Origin: Bacillota bacterium
GTDB lineage: Bacteria > Bacillota > Clostridia > Peptostreptococcales > Anaerovoracaceae
Direction of reading: 5' to 3'
Length of the DNA stretch: 64,000 bases
Assembly: GCA_017436705.1 (NCBI GenBank)
Contig: JAFSCP010000018.1
Location: 1-64,000, forward strand
Of the stretch, positions 24,473 to 33,354 are shown piece by piece. Both the position numbers and the translations under genes were made by a program. The notes below the pieces were generated by a model. The model did not search any database. It was given only the letters and a program-made list of their open reading frames with translations, and was not told the DNA's origin. Positions within the stretch are counted from its first letter, which is position 1, and each line of letters opens with the position of its first letter.

Positions 24473-24964
24473 TTATATCTGCAGCATTGCAGGAGCTGCC
24501 GTAATAATTATGAGCGCTATGAGCAGTATTCCCAGCGGAAAACTCATCTTGCTCTCTGCCAGCCTGATTTTTTCCAGTGCCAGCCGCTTCCTTTCAGCCC
24601 AAAGAGCATCGCTCTGCTCTGCGAGCTTCTCCCACAGGTCTGTTCCTTTATCACGGTTTTCCATAAGTATGTTCGCAACCCTTGTAAGCTCCTTAACTCC
24701 TGAGAGCCGGCTGTAACAATAAAACCCGGCAATGACGTTTTCTCCTGTTTTACAGCTGTTGTCATAAATACTGCAGACAGCTTCTGTAAAACTGTTTTTT
24801 CTTGCCTCCGGAAGGACAGTGTAGCTTCCCGCAATGCGGCAGAAAGCATCCTTCACTGCTGTACCGCTGTTCATAAGCAGAAGCAGCTGATTTATAAATC
24901 CCGGCAAAGCCATGATTATTTCTTCTTTTTGTTTTTTTACAGTCTTTTTTTCGTCAGATTTCAA
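24473..24964 (-). CDS. tadC: TadC-like type II/IV secretion F-domain protein
   Basis: The protein has 163 residues and probably starts with TTG behind AAAGGA; an ATG at 24913 is an alternative. The middle part (MALPGFINQLLLLMNSGTAV, GVKELTRVANILMENRDKGT, LWEKLAEQSDALWAERKRLA) is the conserved core of the T2SSF domain. One C-terminal membrane helix (FPLGILLIALIIITAAPAML) follows. It is shorter than Gram-negative TadC because the N-terminal membrane helices are missing, as is common in Clostridia. It overlaps the tadB-like gene by 11 bp and is an inner-membrane platform of the pilus. Confidence 0.83.
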   Translation of the reverse strand: MKSDEKKTVKKQKEEIIMALPGFINQLLLLMNSGTAVKDAFCRIAGSYTVLPEARKNSFTEAVCSIYDNSCKTGENVIAGFYCYSRLSGVKELTRVANILMENRDKGTDLWEKLAEQSDALWAERKRLALEKIRLAESKMSFPLGILLIALIIITAAPAMLQI

Positions 24965-25700
24965 TATTATTTATCCTTTCCATCATCACAACTGCAGCAG
25001 CCATAAGCCCCAGTGCAAAAGTCATAATCATCACTCCCTCCCTGGTTTCGGTCATGGGCTTCAGATAATCCGGTGCAATGATTTTCAGAAGCAAAATCAG
25101 TACAAATGGAGAACCCATCACAATCCTGCTTTCAAATCTTTTCTGAGCCATCAGCGTTTTCAGTTCTCTTTCAAGGTTTATTTTATCACCGATAATTGAA
25201 GTTGCCCTGTTTATAGCCTTTGGCAGATCACCCCCGGTTATCCTGCAGCTTTCGTAAACTGCCGCAAAATCAGCTGCATCTTCCAGCCCGCTTCTTTCAG
25301 CAAACTGACGCAATACCACTGAATCCTTTTCATTGCCTTCTTTTATCTGCCTGGTCATGTAATCCAGTTCTTTCATTATGTAATCATCCGGTCCGTACGT
25401 TGATTTCCAGAAATCAACAGATTCTTCAAGGGCCTGCCCCATTGTTCTTCCCGCCGATACTGACGAGGATACCGAGTAAAGCATATCCCTGAACTGCACA
25501 AGTCTCTGGCTACGCTTTTTTTCTATAACAGTTTTTTTATATACAGGAAAGAAAAAGACGAAGCCAGCTGTCAGTACAAGTCCGGCCAGCGGTTTCCCGT
25601 AAAACAGCAGACCCGTCAGCATTCCTGCACCTGCCGCACATGAAGCAAAAATCCTTATTTCCTTATCCGACAATGCCAGATTTTCTGAGCTTTTCCCCAT
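24954..25700 (-). CDS. tadB: TadB-like pilus assembly membrane protein
   Basis: The protein has 248 residues. Membrane segments lie at about 20-35 and 38-52 and near the C-terminus (about 196-240). Between them is a cytoplasmic T2SSF-type helical domain (FRDMLYSVSSSVSAGRTMGQ, ALEESVDFWKSTYG, SGLEDAADFAAVYESCRITG, KINLERELKTLMAQKRFESR). This is the TadB half of the TadB/TadC platform that the ATPase drives. It overlaps tadA by 38 bp and tadC by 11 bp, which suggests coupled translation. Confidence 0.88.
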   Translation of the reverse strand: MGKSSENLALSDKEIRIFASCAAGAGMLTGLLFYGKPLAGLVLTAGFVFFFPVYKKTVIEKKRSQRLVQFRDMLYSVSSSVSAGRTMGQALEESVDFWKSTYGPDDYIMKELDYMTRQIKEGNEKDSVVLRQFAERSGLEDAADFAAVYESCRITGGDLPKAINRATSIIGDKINLERELKTLMAQKRFESRIVMGSPFVLILLLKIIAPDYLKPMTETREGVMIMTFALGLMAAAVVMMERINNIEI

Positions 25701-26898
25701 ACTTTTCTCCTTTCAGTATAATTTTTCTGCTGTTTATAAGCTTATTACCGGTATATACAAGACTGCCGTTTCCACCGGCTGTCATCAGCGGATTCAACTC
25801 GAACCGGCCATTTTCATACCCGGCAATCTCCGTAATTTCAACGATTCTGCGTCTTCCATCCCCGAACTTTTCTATATGCACAATTATATCTATTCCTTCT
25901 GCAATCTGAGCCCGGACAGCATCGATATCAAGAGATTGTGCCATCAGATACATCGACTCCAATCTCCGCAGCATACCTGTTACAGAATTTCCGTGACCTG
26001 TGCTCATACTCCCTGAATGTCCTGTGTTCATTGCCTGAAGCATATCGGCCACTTCTGCCCCTCTTACCTCGCCCACAATGATTCTGTCAGGCCTCATTCT
26101 CAGACTGCTGCGTATGAGCTGGGACATTGAAACCTGTCCCTTACCTGATGCATTGCTGCTCCTGCATTCCATATGAACAATATTTTCTATTCCCGGAAGT
26201 TTCAGTTCTGCAGAATCTTCTATAACTATTACCCGTTCCTGCCGCGGCACTGAGTCTGCCAGAGTATTCAGCAGAGTAGTTTTCCCTGATGATGTCCCTC
26301 CGCTGACAAATATGTTATATCCGCATTCAACCAGAATTTCCAGCAAAAAAGCTGCATCTTCTGTCACCGTACCGTTGTTTATAAGGTCGGCCATCTTCAT
26401 GTACCGCTCTGAAAATTTACGGATGGTAAGAATGGGGCCATTGACTGCGACATTTTTATATACACCATTGACTCTGGAACCATCCGCAAGTCTGGCATCC
26501 ACAATAGGGTTCATTTCACTGATTTCTCTGTGCACATCTCCGGCCACATTTCTTATTACTTCTTCCAGTTCTTCTGCAGAATCAAAGCAGAACCTGTACT
26601 TTTCAATCTTTCCGCCCTTTTCCACAAAAATATTTTCAGGGCCGTTCACCATGATTTCTGTAACATTCTCATCATCTGCCAGCGGCTGAAGAATTCCCAG
26701 GCGACACCTCGTCTTGAAGAAAATTTTATTTATGCATTCCTCAGCTTCTTCATCATCAAGAACGCTGCACCTGGGGTCATCAAATACAGCCCGTACAATA
26801 ATCTCCATTGCCTGCTTATCATCCGGATTTTCAGCTGCGCTCAGGCTTTTTCTTGCAGAGGCAAGAATATCATTTATAAAAATAGCTTTGTTCATCAT
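25663..26898 (-). CDS. tadA: CpaF/TadA family secretion ATPase
   Basis: The start is at one of two tandem ATGs (26898/26895); a TTG at 26913 is also in frame. The protein has about 411 residues. The N-terminal domain contains LQPLADDENVTEIMVNGPEN. The catalytic domain has Walker A FVSGGTSSGKTTLLNTL (about 200), acidic and Walker B boxes in VIVIEDSAELKLPG and RPDRIIVGEVRGAE, and the His-box AMNTGHSGSMSTGHGN. It is the hexameric motor for Flp pilus assembly at the membrane. The gene order tadZ-A-B-C-flp-tadE is that of a compact Firmicute Tad locus. Confidence 0.95.
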   Translation of the reverse strand: MMNKAIFINDILASARKSLSAAENPDDKQAMEIIVRAVFDDPRCSVLDDEEAEECINKIFFKTRCRLGILQPLADDENVTEIMVNGPENIFVEKGGKIEKYRFCFDSAEELEEVIRNVAGDVHREISEMNPIVDARLADGSRVNGVYKNVAVNGPILTIRKFSERYMKMADLINNGTVTEDAAFLLEILVECGYNIFVSGGTSSGKTTLLNTLADSVPRQERVIVIEDSAELKLPGIENIVHMECRSSNASGKGQVSMSQLIRSSLRMRPDRIIVGEVRGAEVADMLQAMNTGHSGSMSTGHGNSVTGMLRRLESMYLMAQSLDIDAVRAQIAEGIDIIVHIEKFGDGRRRIVEITEIAGYENGRFELNPLMTAGGNGSLVYTGNKLINSRKIILKGEKYGEKLRKSGIVG

Positions 26899-27781
26899 CC
26901 AGTTCACTCTCAATCATTGTTATCAGATCCCTTACCGATCCGGCAAAAGCCTTATTCATTGAAATTTCAACGTTTTCGCCTATGCGGGAAAAGCTTTCGC
27001 TGTCCATCTGAATCTTAACAAAACGGCCATCAGCCATCCTGTATGGTGCCTTGTTAAGTACATAAAACTCCAGGCTTCCCCATTCTGTTTCATTTCTTGC
27101 CAGCTGTTCAAAATTCTCCGCTCTCCGGTCTCCATATGCTTCAACATTTATTGTTGCCTGGCAGGAAATACTTCTGTAATCCCTGCTGTTTCCCGCATCT
27201 GTTACAACCACACTGAATCCATTGTGTTTCAGATATTCATTCAGCTCCGGTACTGGTTTTTCAATAGCCAGCACCGTCACGCCGTACCTGTCCTCACAAA
27301 TGTATCTTTCAATATCCATATCCATCCCGTGGCTCAAAAAATATGTAAGCTCCCTGCCTCTGAACATATATGGTGCTGTCTCTGAATACATTGCTGCATC
27401 CCTGCCGTCGCCAATACTTACAAAGGCTGTCCTGCCGCCGGACCTTGCTGCAAGTATTCTGGCGATGGTAATACCCACAGCAGTACATCCGGCTCCTCCG
27501 GAGCAGCTGCGTACCACATATGTCCGCAAAGTTTCTTCCCCGCCCGGAAGGCATGCTCTGAACCTCTCCCCTGCAGCACCTGCAATCCCGAAAATCATCC
27601 GGCTTACAGGAAAAAACGCCTCCGCTGAATTATCATCTATAACAAAATCCGCATCATCTGAAAACATGCCCTGCTCTGACACAATAAACTCAATGCCTGA
27701 CACCAGCTCACTTATCCGACGCATCAGGTCAAGTCCATATTTTTCATCATTTACAGCAACGGCAATACGTATTTTTTTCAT
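26870..27781 (-). CDS. TadZ/CpaE-like protein with deviant Walker A
   Basis: The protein has 303 residues. The first 95 residues are a receiver-like domain (RIAVAVNDEKYGLDLMRRIS, ADFVIDD). The MinD/ParA-like part follows, with VVRSCSGGAGCTAVGITIAR where the P-loop should be; the usual K-G-G-x-G-K-[ST]-T signature is missing. Later parts are TAFVSIGDGRD and FSVVVTDAGN. TadZ proteins position the Tad machinery at the pole, and many have atypical P-loops. It is the first gene of the operon behind a consensus promoter, and its 3' end overlaps tadA. Confidence 0.8.
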   Translation of the reverse strand: MKKIRIAVAVNDEKYGLDLMRRISELVSGIEFIVSEQGMFSDDADFVIDDNSAEAFFPVSRMIFGIAGAAGERFRACLPGGEETLRTYVVRSCSGGAGCTAVGITIARILAARSGGRTAFVSIGDGRDAAMYSETAPYMFRGRELTYFLSHGMDMDIERYICEDRYGVTVLAIEKPVPELNEYLKHNGFSVVVTDAGNSRDYRSISCQATINVEAYGDRRAENFEQLARNETEWGSLEFYVLNKAPYRMADGRFVKIQMDSESFSRIGENVEISMNKAFAGSVRDLITMIESELDDEQSYFYK

Positions 27782-27816
27782 AACCCCTCTTTTCCATTTC
27801 CTTACTGTTTATTTAC

Positions 27817-27845
27817 AATATATGCCATTTGTAATAAAATGTCAA
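27817..27845 (-). promoter_or_regulatory. Promoter of the Tad operon
   Basis: On the minus strand TTGACA (27845-27840) is followed after 17 bp by TATATT (27822-27817). The tadZ-like ATG is 36 bp downstream of the -10 box. Confidence 0.8.
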
Positions 27846-27869
27846 TGTTTTCGAACCCATTTTTTTCCA

Positions 27870-27905
27870 ACAAAATAACCGTCGGTTCGACAAAATCCGA
27901 CGGTT
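27870..27905 (-). terminator. Terminator after tepA
   Basis: AACCGTCGG (27877-27885) pairs with CCGACGGTT (27897-27905). On the minus strand the hairpin is followed by ATTTTG. It separates tepA from the Tad promoter. Confidence 0.82.
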
Positions 27906-27918
27906 ACACTCTTTTGCA

Positions 27919-28596
27919 CTATTCGGTTTTTCCAATCAGCTCACGCAGCTTCGCCAGTGCCTGTGTCAGTGTCCCAAGACCGTCCACAAGGCCCATATTT
28001 ACCGCCTCAGGCCCGAAAAGCAGCGTACCCACATCATTGGCCATATTGCTTGTACAGTTCATTTTTTCCTCGATTTCAGCCCTTGAAGCATGCGAATGTT
28101 CAACTATAAAATCCACAACCCTGTCCTGAGTTTTTTTCATATACTCAAAAGTCGGTTCAGCAGTAATAAGTGTGCCGCTGGTACGTATAGGATGAAGGGT
28201 CATAGTGGCTGACTTTGCCACGAAGGAATAATCGGCAGATACTGCAAGGGGTATGCCTATGCTGTGTCCCCCTCCTATCACCAGTGAAACTGTTGGTTTT
28301 GATATACCTGCAATAAGTTCAGCCAGTGCAAGTCCTGCTTCCACATCCCCGCCTACTGTATTGAGTACCAGAAGCAGCCCTTTTATATCCGGATTTTCCT
28401 CCACGGCTATAAGTTCAGGAATGAGATGTTCATACCTTGTAGCTTTGGTATCCTGCGGCAGCACCGAATGACCCTCAATACTTCCGATTATGTTGATGTA
28501 CTGAATGTCGCTTTTAAAATTACTGCCACTTGTCAGAAGGCCAAGTTCCTTGATGATGTCGGCAGTTTCCTTGTCCTTTTCTTTTTCGTCACTCAT
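27919..28596 (-). CDS. tepA: TepA-like ClpP-fold serine protease
   Basis: I chose the ATG at 28596 (GAGGAGAG about 11 bp upstream) over a 58-residue in-frame extension. The protein has 225 residues. It has the ClpP/crotonase fold of the translocation-enhancing protein TepA: INIIGSIEGHSVLP, LLLVLNTVGGDVEAGLALAE, a Ser nucleophile region SLVIGGGHSIGIPLAVSADY, MTLHPIRTSG and the C-terminal EAVNMGLVDGLGTL. In Bacillus TepA is a cytosolic, membrane-associated peptidase. It is divergent from the ylmC-like gene; in Bacillus both lie in the same sporulation/cell-wall chromosomal region. Confidence 0.9.
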   Translation of the reverse strand: MSDEKEKDKETADIIKELGLLTSGSNFKSDIQYINIIGSIEGHSVLPQDTKATRYEHLIPELIAVEENPDIKGLLLVLNTVGGDVEAGLALAELIAGISKPTVSLVIGGGHSIGIPLAVSADYSFVAKSATMTLHPIRTSGTLITAEPTFEYMKKTQDRVVDFIVEHSHASRAEIEEKMNCTSNMANDVGTLLFGPEAVNMGLVDGLGTLTQALAKLRELIGKTE

Positions 28597-28663
28597 ATTT
28601 TCAAATCTCTCCTCGTAAATTAAAGTAATTCTTTTTTTATTATTTGCAAGGGAGGTCCATAAT

Positions 28664-28894
28664 ATGCTTTTAAGTGAAATCGGTGACAAAGAAATCGTTG
28701 ATATTTCAAAGGGCAGTATGCACGGGCGGCTGTGGGATGCCGAAATGCTTTTTGATGAAAACACTGGCATTATTCATTCCCTTCTTGTTCCCGATTTTCA
28801 GGGAGTAAAAAACCGCTTTCATGAGGAACTTCAACTACCCTGGAGTTCAGTCATAATCATCGGCGAGGATGTTATTATTTTCAGATCCCGCTAG
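28664..28894 (+). CDS. ylmC: YlmC/YmxH family (PRC-barrel) sporulation protein
   Basis: The protein has 76 residues behind AGGGAGG. The sequence LLSEIGDKEIVDISKGSMHG and a final LPWSSVIIIGEDVIIFRS strand pair give a small PRC-barrel fold, as in the YlmC/YmxH family of spore-forming Firmicutes. The molecular role is not established. It is a single-gene unit, divergent from tepA and convergent with the CNNM gene, with a shared terminator hairpin at 28898-28926. Confidence 0.88.
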   Translation: MLLSEIGDKEIVDISKGSMHGRLWDAEMLFDENTGIIHSLLVPDFQGVKNRFHEELQLPWSSVIIIGEDVIIFRSR

Positions 28895-28897
28895 TTC

Positions 28898-28926
28898 CAT
28901 AAAAAAAGCAGCATTACTGCTGCTTT
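28898..28926. terminator. Bidirectional terminator between ylmC and the CNNM gene
   Basis: AAAGCAGCA (28905-28913) pairs with TGCTGCTTT (28918-28926) around TTAC. A T7 run follows on the minus strand and TTTC on the plus strand. The stop codon of the minus-strand CNNM gene (28916-28914) is the loop itself. Confidence 0.82.
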
Positions 28927-30221
28927 CTTGATACTGTTATAACTTCTGCTCTGTGTTCATGTACCTTGTCAATACTTACTTCAAGTTCCTCTGTTTCGAA
29001 AACAACTGTAGTTCCATCTTCCGGAATACGTCCGAGCTTTCCGATAATATATCCTCCGAATGTGTCATATTCTTCAGATGGAAGAACAAGCCCGAGAGCT
29101 TCTGCTGCATCATCAATATCCGCAAGACCCTGTATTACCCACTGATTCTCACTGGTTTTACGGATATCCTCTTCTTTGGGAGTTTCACCTTCTTCAAACA
29201 TTTCGCCCATTATCAGTTCTACCAGGTCATGCATCGTAACGATACCGCTCATGCCGCCATATTCATCTATAGCTACTGCAAAATGGACTCCTGTGGATTT
29301 CATGTTTCTGCACAGGTTCTGTGCTTTCATATTCTCAGGTACGAAATATGCCTTACGCAGACATGTTTCCAGTACTTTACCCTGTGACATTTCTCTGTCT
29401 TTTTCATCCATACGCAAAAATGCCCTCGTATCCAGTACTCCCACAATGTCATCGCTGTCCTCGCCGTAAACAGGCATGTAATTGTGTCTGGACTCTTTTA
29501 TAATCTTTTCCCATTCTTCAACAGTTTCGTCCATATCCAGAGAAACAACATCCTTGCGGTGAGTGCAGATCTCATCTACAGAAACATCGTCAAAGTCAAG
29601 AACATTCTGTATCATGATGTTTTCATCGCTGTCTATTACACCCTTTTCACTGCCTGCTGCCACCATCATACGGATTTCTTCTTCTGTGACAGTTTCATCC
29701 TGATCCGGATTAATACGCATCAGGCGAAGGACACTGTTGGTAGACGCAGTCAGCAGCCACACAAGTGGTCTGAAAAGTTTGGAAACAATATAAAGCGGGC
29801 CGGATACTGCCATTGCAATGCCTTCTGTCCTGTTCATGGCAACACGTTTAGGAATGAGTTCCCCGAAGACAATGCTGAAATAAGCAATTATTATTGTAAT
29901 CAGGAAAACGCAGATGTCCTTAAGAACACTTTCAGGAACCGGTACTCCCGCACCAATAAGAACTGCAACCAGAGGTCCTGCAAAATTATCAGCAGCATAG
30001 GCACTGCCCAGAAAACCAGCCAGTGTGATACATACTTGAATCGTAGCAAGGAATCTTGCAGGCTGGGAAGTAAGTGCAACAAGCTTTTTTGCACGTCTGT
30101 CTCCGCCGTCAGCCATGCGCGCAAGCTTAACGTCGTTCATTGAAATAACTGCAATTTCTGCACTGGCACATACTGCATTCAGTGCAATAAGTATAATCTG
30201 TAAAATAACGGCTCCTGCCAT
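28914..30221 (-). CDS. CNNM/CorC-HlyC family membrane protein with CBS domains
   Basis: I chose the ATG at 30221, 5 bp after AGGAGG; a TTG at 30242 is in frame but would contain the ribosome site. The protein has 435 residues. Four membrane segments of the CNNM (DUF21) domain occupy about 1-180 (for example LIALNAVCASAEIAVISMND and VFGELIPKRVAMNRTEGIA). A CBS pair (about 205-335; ESRHNYMPVYGEDSDDIVGV, HFAVAIDEYGGMSGIVTMHD) follows. The CorC_HlyC domain (about 350-430) ends the chain. The family is linked to Mg/Na transport and often called hemolysin-like. It is probably an ion exporter. Confidence 0.92.
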   Translation of the reverse strand: MAGAVILQIILIALNAVCASAEIAVISMNDVKLARMADGGDRRAKKLVALTSQPARFLATIQVCITLAGFLGSAYAADNFAGPLVAVLIGAGVPVPESVLKDICVFLITIIIAYFSIVFGELIPKRVAMNRTEGIAMAVSGPLYIVSKLFRPLVWLLTASTNSVLRLMRINPDQDETVTEEEIRMMVAAGSEKGVIDSDENIMIQNVLDFDDVSVDEICTHRKDVVSLDMDETVEEWEKIIKESRHNYMPVYGEDSDDIVGVLDTRAFLRMDEKDREMSQGKVLETCLRKAYFVPENMKAQNLCRNMKSTGVHFAVAIDEYGGMSGIVTMHDLVELIMGEMFEEGETPKEEDIRKTSENQWVIQGLADIDDAAEALGLVLPSEEYDTFGGYIIGKLGRIPEDGTTVVFETEELEVSIDKVHEHRAEVITVSRKQQ

Positions 30222-30240
30222 CATATCCTCCTCGTATAAC

Positions 30241-30277
30241 AAAAGGCGCAGTCTGCAACTGCAGGCCGCACCCTTTT
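30241..30277 (-). terminator. Terminator after the Na/Pi symporter gene
   Basis: AAAAGG (30241-30246) pairs with CCTTTT (30272-30277), with further imperfect pairing of the GC-rich interior. The minus-strand hairpin lies 9 bp past the 30286 stop. Confidence 0.65.
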
Positions 30278-30285
30278 AATTATGA

Positions 30286-32052
30286 TTAGTTAAGGGAATA
30301 CTTTTCAGCATATTCTCTTTCTTTTTCTTCGAAGTTTTCCATATCGTACTTCTTGAGTCTTCTTGCATATTTGTGCATGTCGAAACCTTCGTTTGCAGTT
30401 TCAATTGTGCAGATTGCAAGGTTGGAACAGTGGTCTGCAACTCTTTCCAGGTTTGTTCCAAGGTCGGAAAGAATGAAACCAAGTTCGATTGTGCACTGAC
30501 CCTTTCTCAGTCTTTCGATGTGACCGTCCTTTACCTTTGCATGGATTTCGTCGATAACTTCTTCCAGTGGTTCTACATTGGTTGCAAGTTCCACATCCTT
30601 TTCAACGAAGGAATTAACTGCAATTTCAACGATTTCTTCAACTGCCTGCATATAAATGCCAACTTCTCTCTTAGCTTCATCAGAGAAATGAATTCCCTTT
30701 GTATGAAGTTCATGTGCAACTTCTGCAATATTCTTGGCGTGGTCAGAGATTCTTTCAAGGTCGCCTACATTATGGAGAATTGCATTGAGCACGTTGTTTT
30801 CTTCGATGGAAAGATCCTGTCTTTCAAGCTTGATGATGTACTCGCTGAGCGCGTCTTCATAACGGTCAATCTTGCTTTCAAGAAGATTTACGTAGTCGAA
30901 TTTATCTTCGTCATATTTATTTACTAAGTTCATGGCAGCCACAATACTGTCTTTGGACAGGTTTGCCATCTTAGCTGCTACTGCCTTACATTCCATAACC
31001 GCAACGGATGGAGTTTCCAGGAAACGTTCGTCCAGGAAAGTAAGTGTTCCGTCCTGTGCCTTCTTTTCAGGTTCTGCTGAATCCTTTACAAGAAGTATTG
31101 CAAGCTTTTCAAGCTGCTTGTAGAAAGGAAGGAGCATCAATGTAGCGCACACGTTGAAAATACTGTGAATTACTGCAATATTCTGAGGAGCTACTGCCTT
31201 GTCCATGAAATCAAATCCTACGATTGCATTGGCACCATAGAATGCAATAAGGAAAATGATTGTACCAATCAGGTTAAATGATAAGTGAACCGCAGCTACA
31301 CGTTTCGCGCCTTTATTTGCACCAATGGATGAAAGAATTGCTGTCACACAAGTACCGATATTCTGACCCATGATGATAGGAATTGCTGTTCCGAAGTTAA
31401 TTGCCCCGGTCAGACAAAGTGCCTGAAGAATACCGACTGAAGCTGATGAACTCTGGATTGCAGCAGTTACGATTGCACCCGCAGCCACACCAAGGATAGG
31501 GTTGGAGAACATTGTGAGAATATTTACGAACTCAGGAACTTCCTTAAGAGGTTCTACTGCAGAACTCATAATATCCATACCATACATAAGTACTGCGAAA
31601 CCGATCATAATCATACCGATATTATATTTCTTTTCGTTCTTCATGAACATCATGAAAACTATTGCCACTGCCGCAAGAATCGGCGAGAATGACATCGGTT
31701 TGAGAAGCTGCATGAACACGCTGTCGCCTTCCACAGCAGTTAAGCTGAGAAGCCATGCAGTAGCAGTTGTACCGATGTTTGCACCCATGATTACAGGAAT
31801 AGCCTGTGCAAGTTTCATGATACCGGAGTTTACGAAACCTACCAGCATAACTGTAGTTGCAGATGAACTCTGGATTACAGCTGTTACAACCGCACCGAGC
31901 AGTACGCCCTTAGGAACGCTTGAAGTAAGTTTGCCTAAAATTGATTCAAGTTTGCTTCCGGAAGTTCTTGTAAGACCGTCGCCCATCGTTTCCATACCGA
32001 AGAGGAAAAGACAAAGACCGCCGATCATTTGTAAGACGTCAAAAATATCCAT
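30286..32052 (-). CDS. Na/Pi cotransporter family protein with PhoU-like domain
   Basis: The protein has 588 residues. The membrane part (1-310) contains the two NptA/PNaS repeats with paired QSSSATT and QSSSASV motifs (AVVTAVIQSSSATTVMLVGF and AIVTAAIQSSSASVGIL) and NIGTTATAW/NIGTCVTAI. The C-terminal 230 residues are a PhoU-like helical bundle (ILHNVGDLERISDHAKNIAE and GTNLERVADHCSNLAI). It imports phosphate with sodium, and the PhoU part probably regulates it. Length and domain order are standard for Firmicutes. It is monocistronic, with terminators before and after it. Confidence 0.95.
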   Translation of the reverse strand: MDIFDVLQMIGGLCLFLFGMETMGDGLTRTSGSKLESILGKLTSSVPKGVLLGAVVTAVIQSSSATTVMLVGFVNSGIMKLAQAIPVIMGANIGTTATAWLLSLTAVEGDSVFMQLLKPMSFSPILAAVAIVFMMFMKNEKKYNIGMIMIGFAVLMYGMDIMSSAVEPLKEVPEFVNILTMFSNPILGVAAGAIVTAAIQSSSASVGILQALCLTGAINFGTAIPIIMGQNIGTCVTAILSSIGANKGAKRVAAVHLSFNLIGTIIFLIAFYGANAIVGFDFMDKAVAPQNIAVIHSIFNVCATLMLLPFYKQLEKLAILLVKDSAEPEKKAQDGTLTFLDERFLETPSVAVMECKAVAAKMANLSKDSIVAAMNLVNKYDEDKFDYVNLLESKIDRYEDALSEYIIKLERQDLSIEENNVLNAILHNVGDLERISDHAKNIAEVAHELHTKGIHFSDEAKREVGIYMQAVEEIVEIAVNSFVEKDVELATNVEPLEEVIDEIHAKVKDGHIERLRKGQCTIELGFILSDLGTNLERVADHCSNLAICTIETANEGFDMHKYARRLKKYDMENFEEKEREYAEKYSLN

Positions 32053-32192
32053 TTTTTTCTCCTTTTATGTTTATATTACTTTTTGTTTACACAATAATAA
32101 CCGCATTTCCACAATTTATATTCTACATCCAAACTAATAAAAAGAAAAGTTAAATATATGTAAAATCTTTTGACGCAAACTTAAAATAACCA

Positions 32193-32225
32193 TAAAAATA
32201 CAGCCCATATTTCTGCAGGCTGTAT
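32193..32225 (-). terminator. Terminator after the membrane LuxR gene
   Basis: ATACAGCC (32198-32205) pairs with GGCTGTAT (32218-32225). The minus-strand tail is TTTTTATG. It lies 7 bp beyond the 32232 stop. Confidence 0.8.
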
Positions 32226-32231
32226 AATGAC

Positions 32232-33176
32232 TTATTTATTTAATTCTTCTCTGATTTTATTGGCTGCCTGCACCCTGTCCTCCACATCAAGTTTTTTATA
32301 GAGGCGGGAGCTGTGAACCCTTATAGTGTTTTCCGAAAGCCCCAGCTCATCTGCTATCTGCGTGATACGCTTTCCTTCGTAAATCGCCCTTACAATTTCC
32401 GTTTCTCTGTCCGTCAGGCCATACATGCTGCAGAATTTTTTCATGCCTGTTTCAGAGTCTGTTTCTCCGCTATTCTTGTCTTTATGCTCCGCATAACAGC
32501 CTCTGCAGATTACGATAATGCTGTAGATGCCTATAAAAAGCCAGCCTGCTATGTAAATAGCATCAAGCCCCGCAGGATATTCAGCCATTCTGATGTTTAG
32601 AATCTCGTCCCAAATATAAACGACCGTCAGCAGCATGAAAACAACGCAGTATACGCTCAAATCCCCGGAGGATACCGGGTTCGTGCTGCGGATCTTTGAT
32701 ATGTTTTTATAACAGCAGATTACTGTAATTATTCCTGACAGAGCATATGTTGCAATATTCACACCACTGTATACAGCCTGCGACATGCCTTCCGGCTTTA
32801 TGGTGTCTGTAATCTCCATAACTATAATAACAGCCTCAAGTGCTATGAAAAAAAAGATCCACCTACTCCTTCTCTGCTGTCCTGCCGCAGTGCGCGCCAG
32901 CTCAATCATTCCGTAATAGCTCCAGGGCCACAGTGCTGCTGCAATTACCCATATAATAAACAAAGGCTTATACAGCTCACCTTTAAAGAAAAAATCTATC
33001 AGAAAGTCCGTCGTATTGAGCATCACAAGCACCGCGATGAAAAAAGTAAAAGACCTGCTGCCTATCCATTCAGTACTGAACTGCATACCTTTTTTCGCCG
33101 CAAATAAATTTATCACCAGCGCAGCACTTCCTGTAATAATTGCAGCACCGTATAAAAGTGTAATGTATGCCTCCAT
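32232..33176 (-). CDS. Membrane-bound LuxR-type transcriptional regulator
   Basis: The protein has 314 residues. Seven probable membrane helices occupy about 5-235 (for example TLLYGAAIITGSAALVINLF, FTFFIAVLVMLNTTDFLIDF, AGWLFIGIYSIIVICRG). A cytoplasmic LuxR/GerE helix-turn-helix follows at about 252-310 (LTDRETEIVRAIYEGKRITQ, ELGLSENTIRVHSSRLYKKL). This 7TM-LuxR architecture is common in Eggerthella-like and clostridial anaerobes, where it regulates adjacent transporter or respiratory genes. The nearest candidate target is the nhaC-like gene just upstream. The signal is unknown. The AGGAGG ribosome site is 8 bp from the ATG. Confidence 0.9.
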   Translation of the reverse strand: MEAYITLLYGAAIITGSAALVINLFAAKKGMQFSTEWIGSRSFTFFIAVLVMLNTTDFLIDFFFKGELYKPLFIIWVIAAALWPWSYYGMIELARTAAGQQRRSRWIFFFIALEAVIIVMEITDTIKPEGMSQAVYSGVNIATYALSGIITVICCYKNISKIRSTNPVSSGDLSVYCVVFMLLTVVYIWDEILNIRMAEYPAGLDAIYIAGWLFIGIYSIIVICRGCYAEHKDKNSGETDSETGMKKFCSMYGLTDRETEIVRAIYEGKRITQIADELGLSENTIRVHSSRLYKKLDVEDRVQAANKIREELNK

Positions 33177-33256
33177 ACGACAATCCTCCTACCCTGTAAT
33201 TCAAGTATTTTAATCAGTATACCACCGGATGCTTCATATGGCAAACTGTTTGATGC

Positions 33257-33295
33257 AACGGCAAAAAACCAGGAGGATTCCTGGCTTTTGCCGTT
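33257..33295. terminator. Long hairpin between the nhaC-like and LuxR genes
   Basis: AACGGCAAAA at the left end pairs with TTTTGCCGTT at the right end. CCAGGA/TCCTGG continue the stem inside, giving a 39-bp dyad. The T runs lie inside the stem rather than after it, so termination for the minus-strand nhaC-like gene is plausible but not certain. Confidence 0.6.
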
Positions 33296-33354
33296 CTTAT
33301 TCATTCATTCAATATTATTAAGAAGGACTTAATGCCCTTACTTAAACTATGTAA

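Noticed and set aside
27919-28770. 58-residue N-terminal extension of the TepA-like protein
   Set aside because: It would run antisense through the ylmC start region, and the downstream ATG at 28596 has a good ribosome site and begins at the conserved part of the family.
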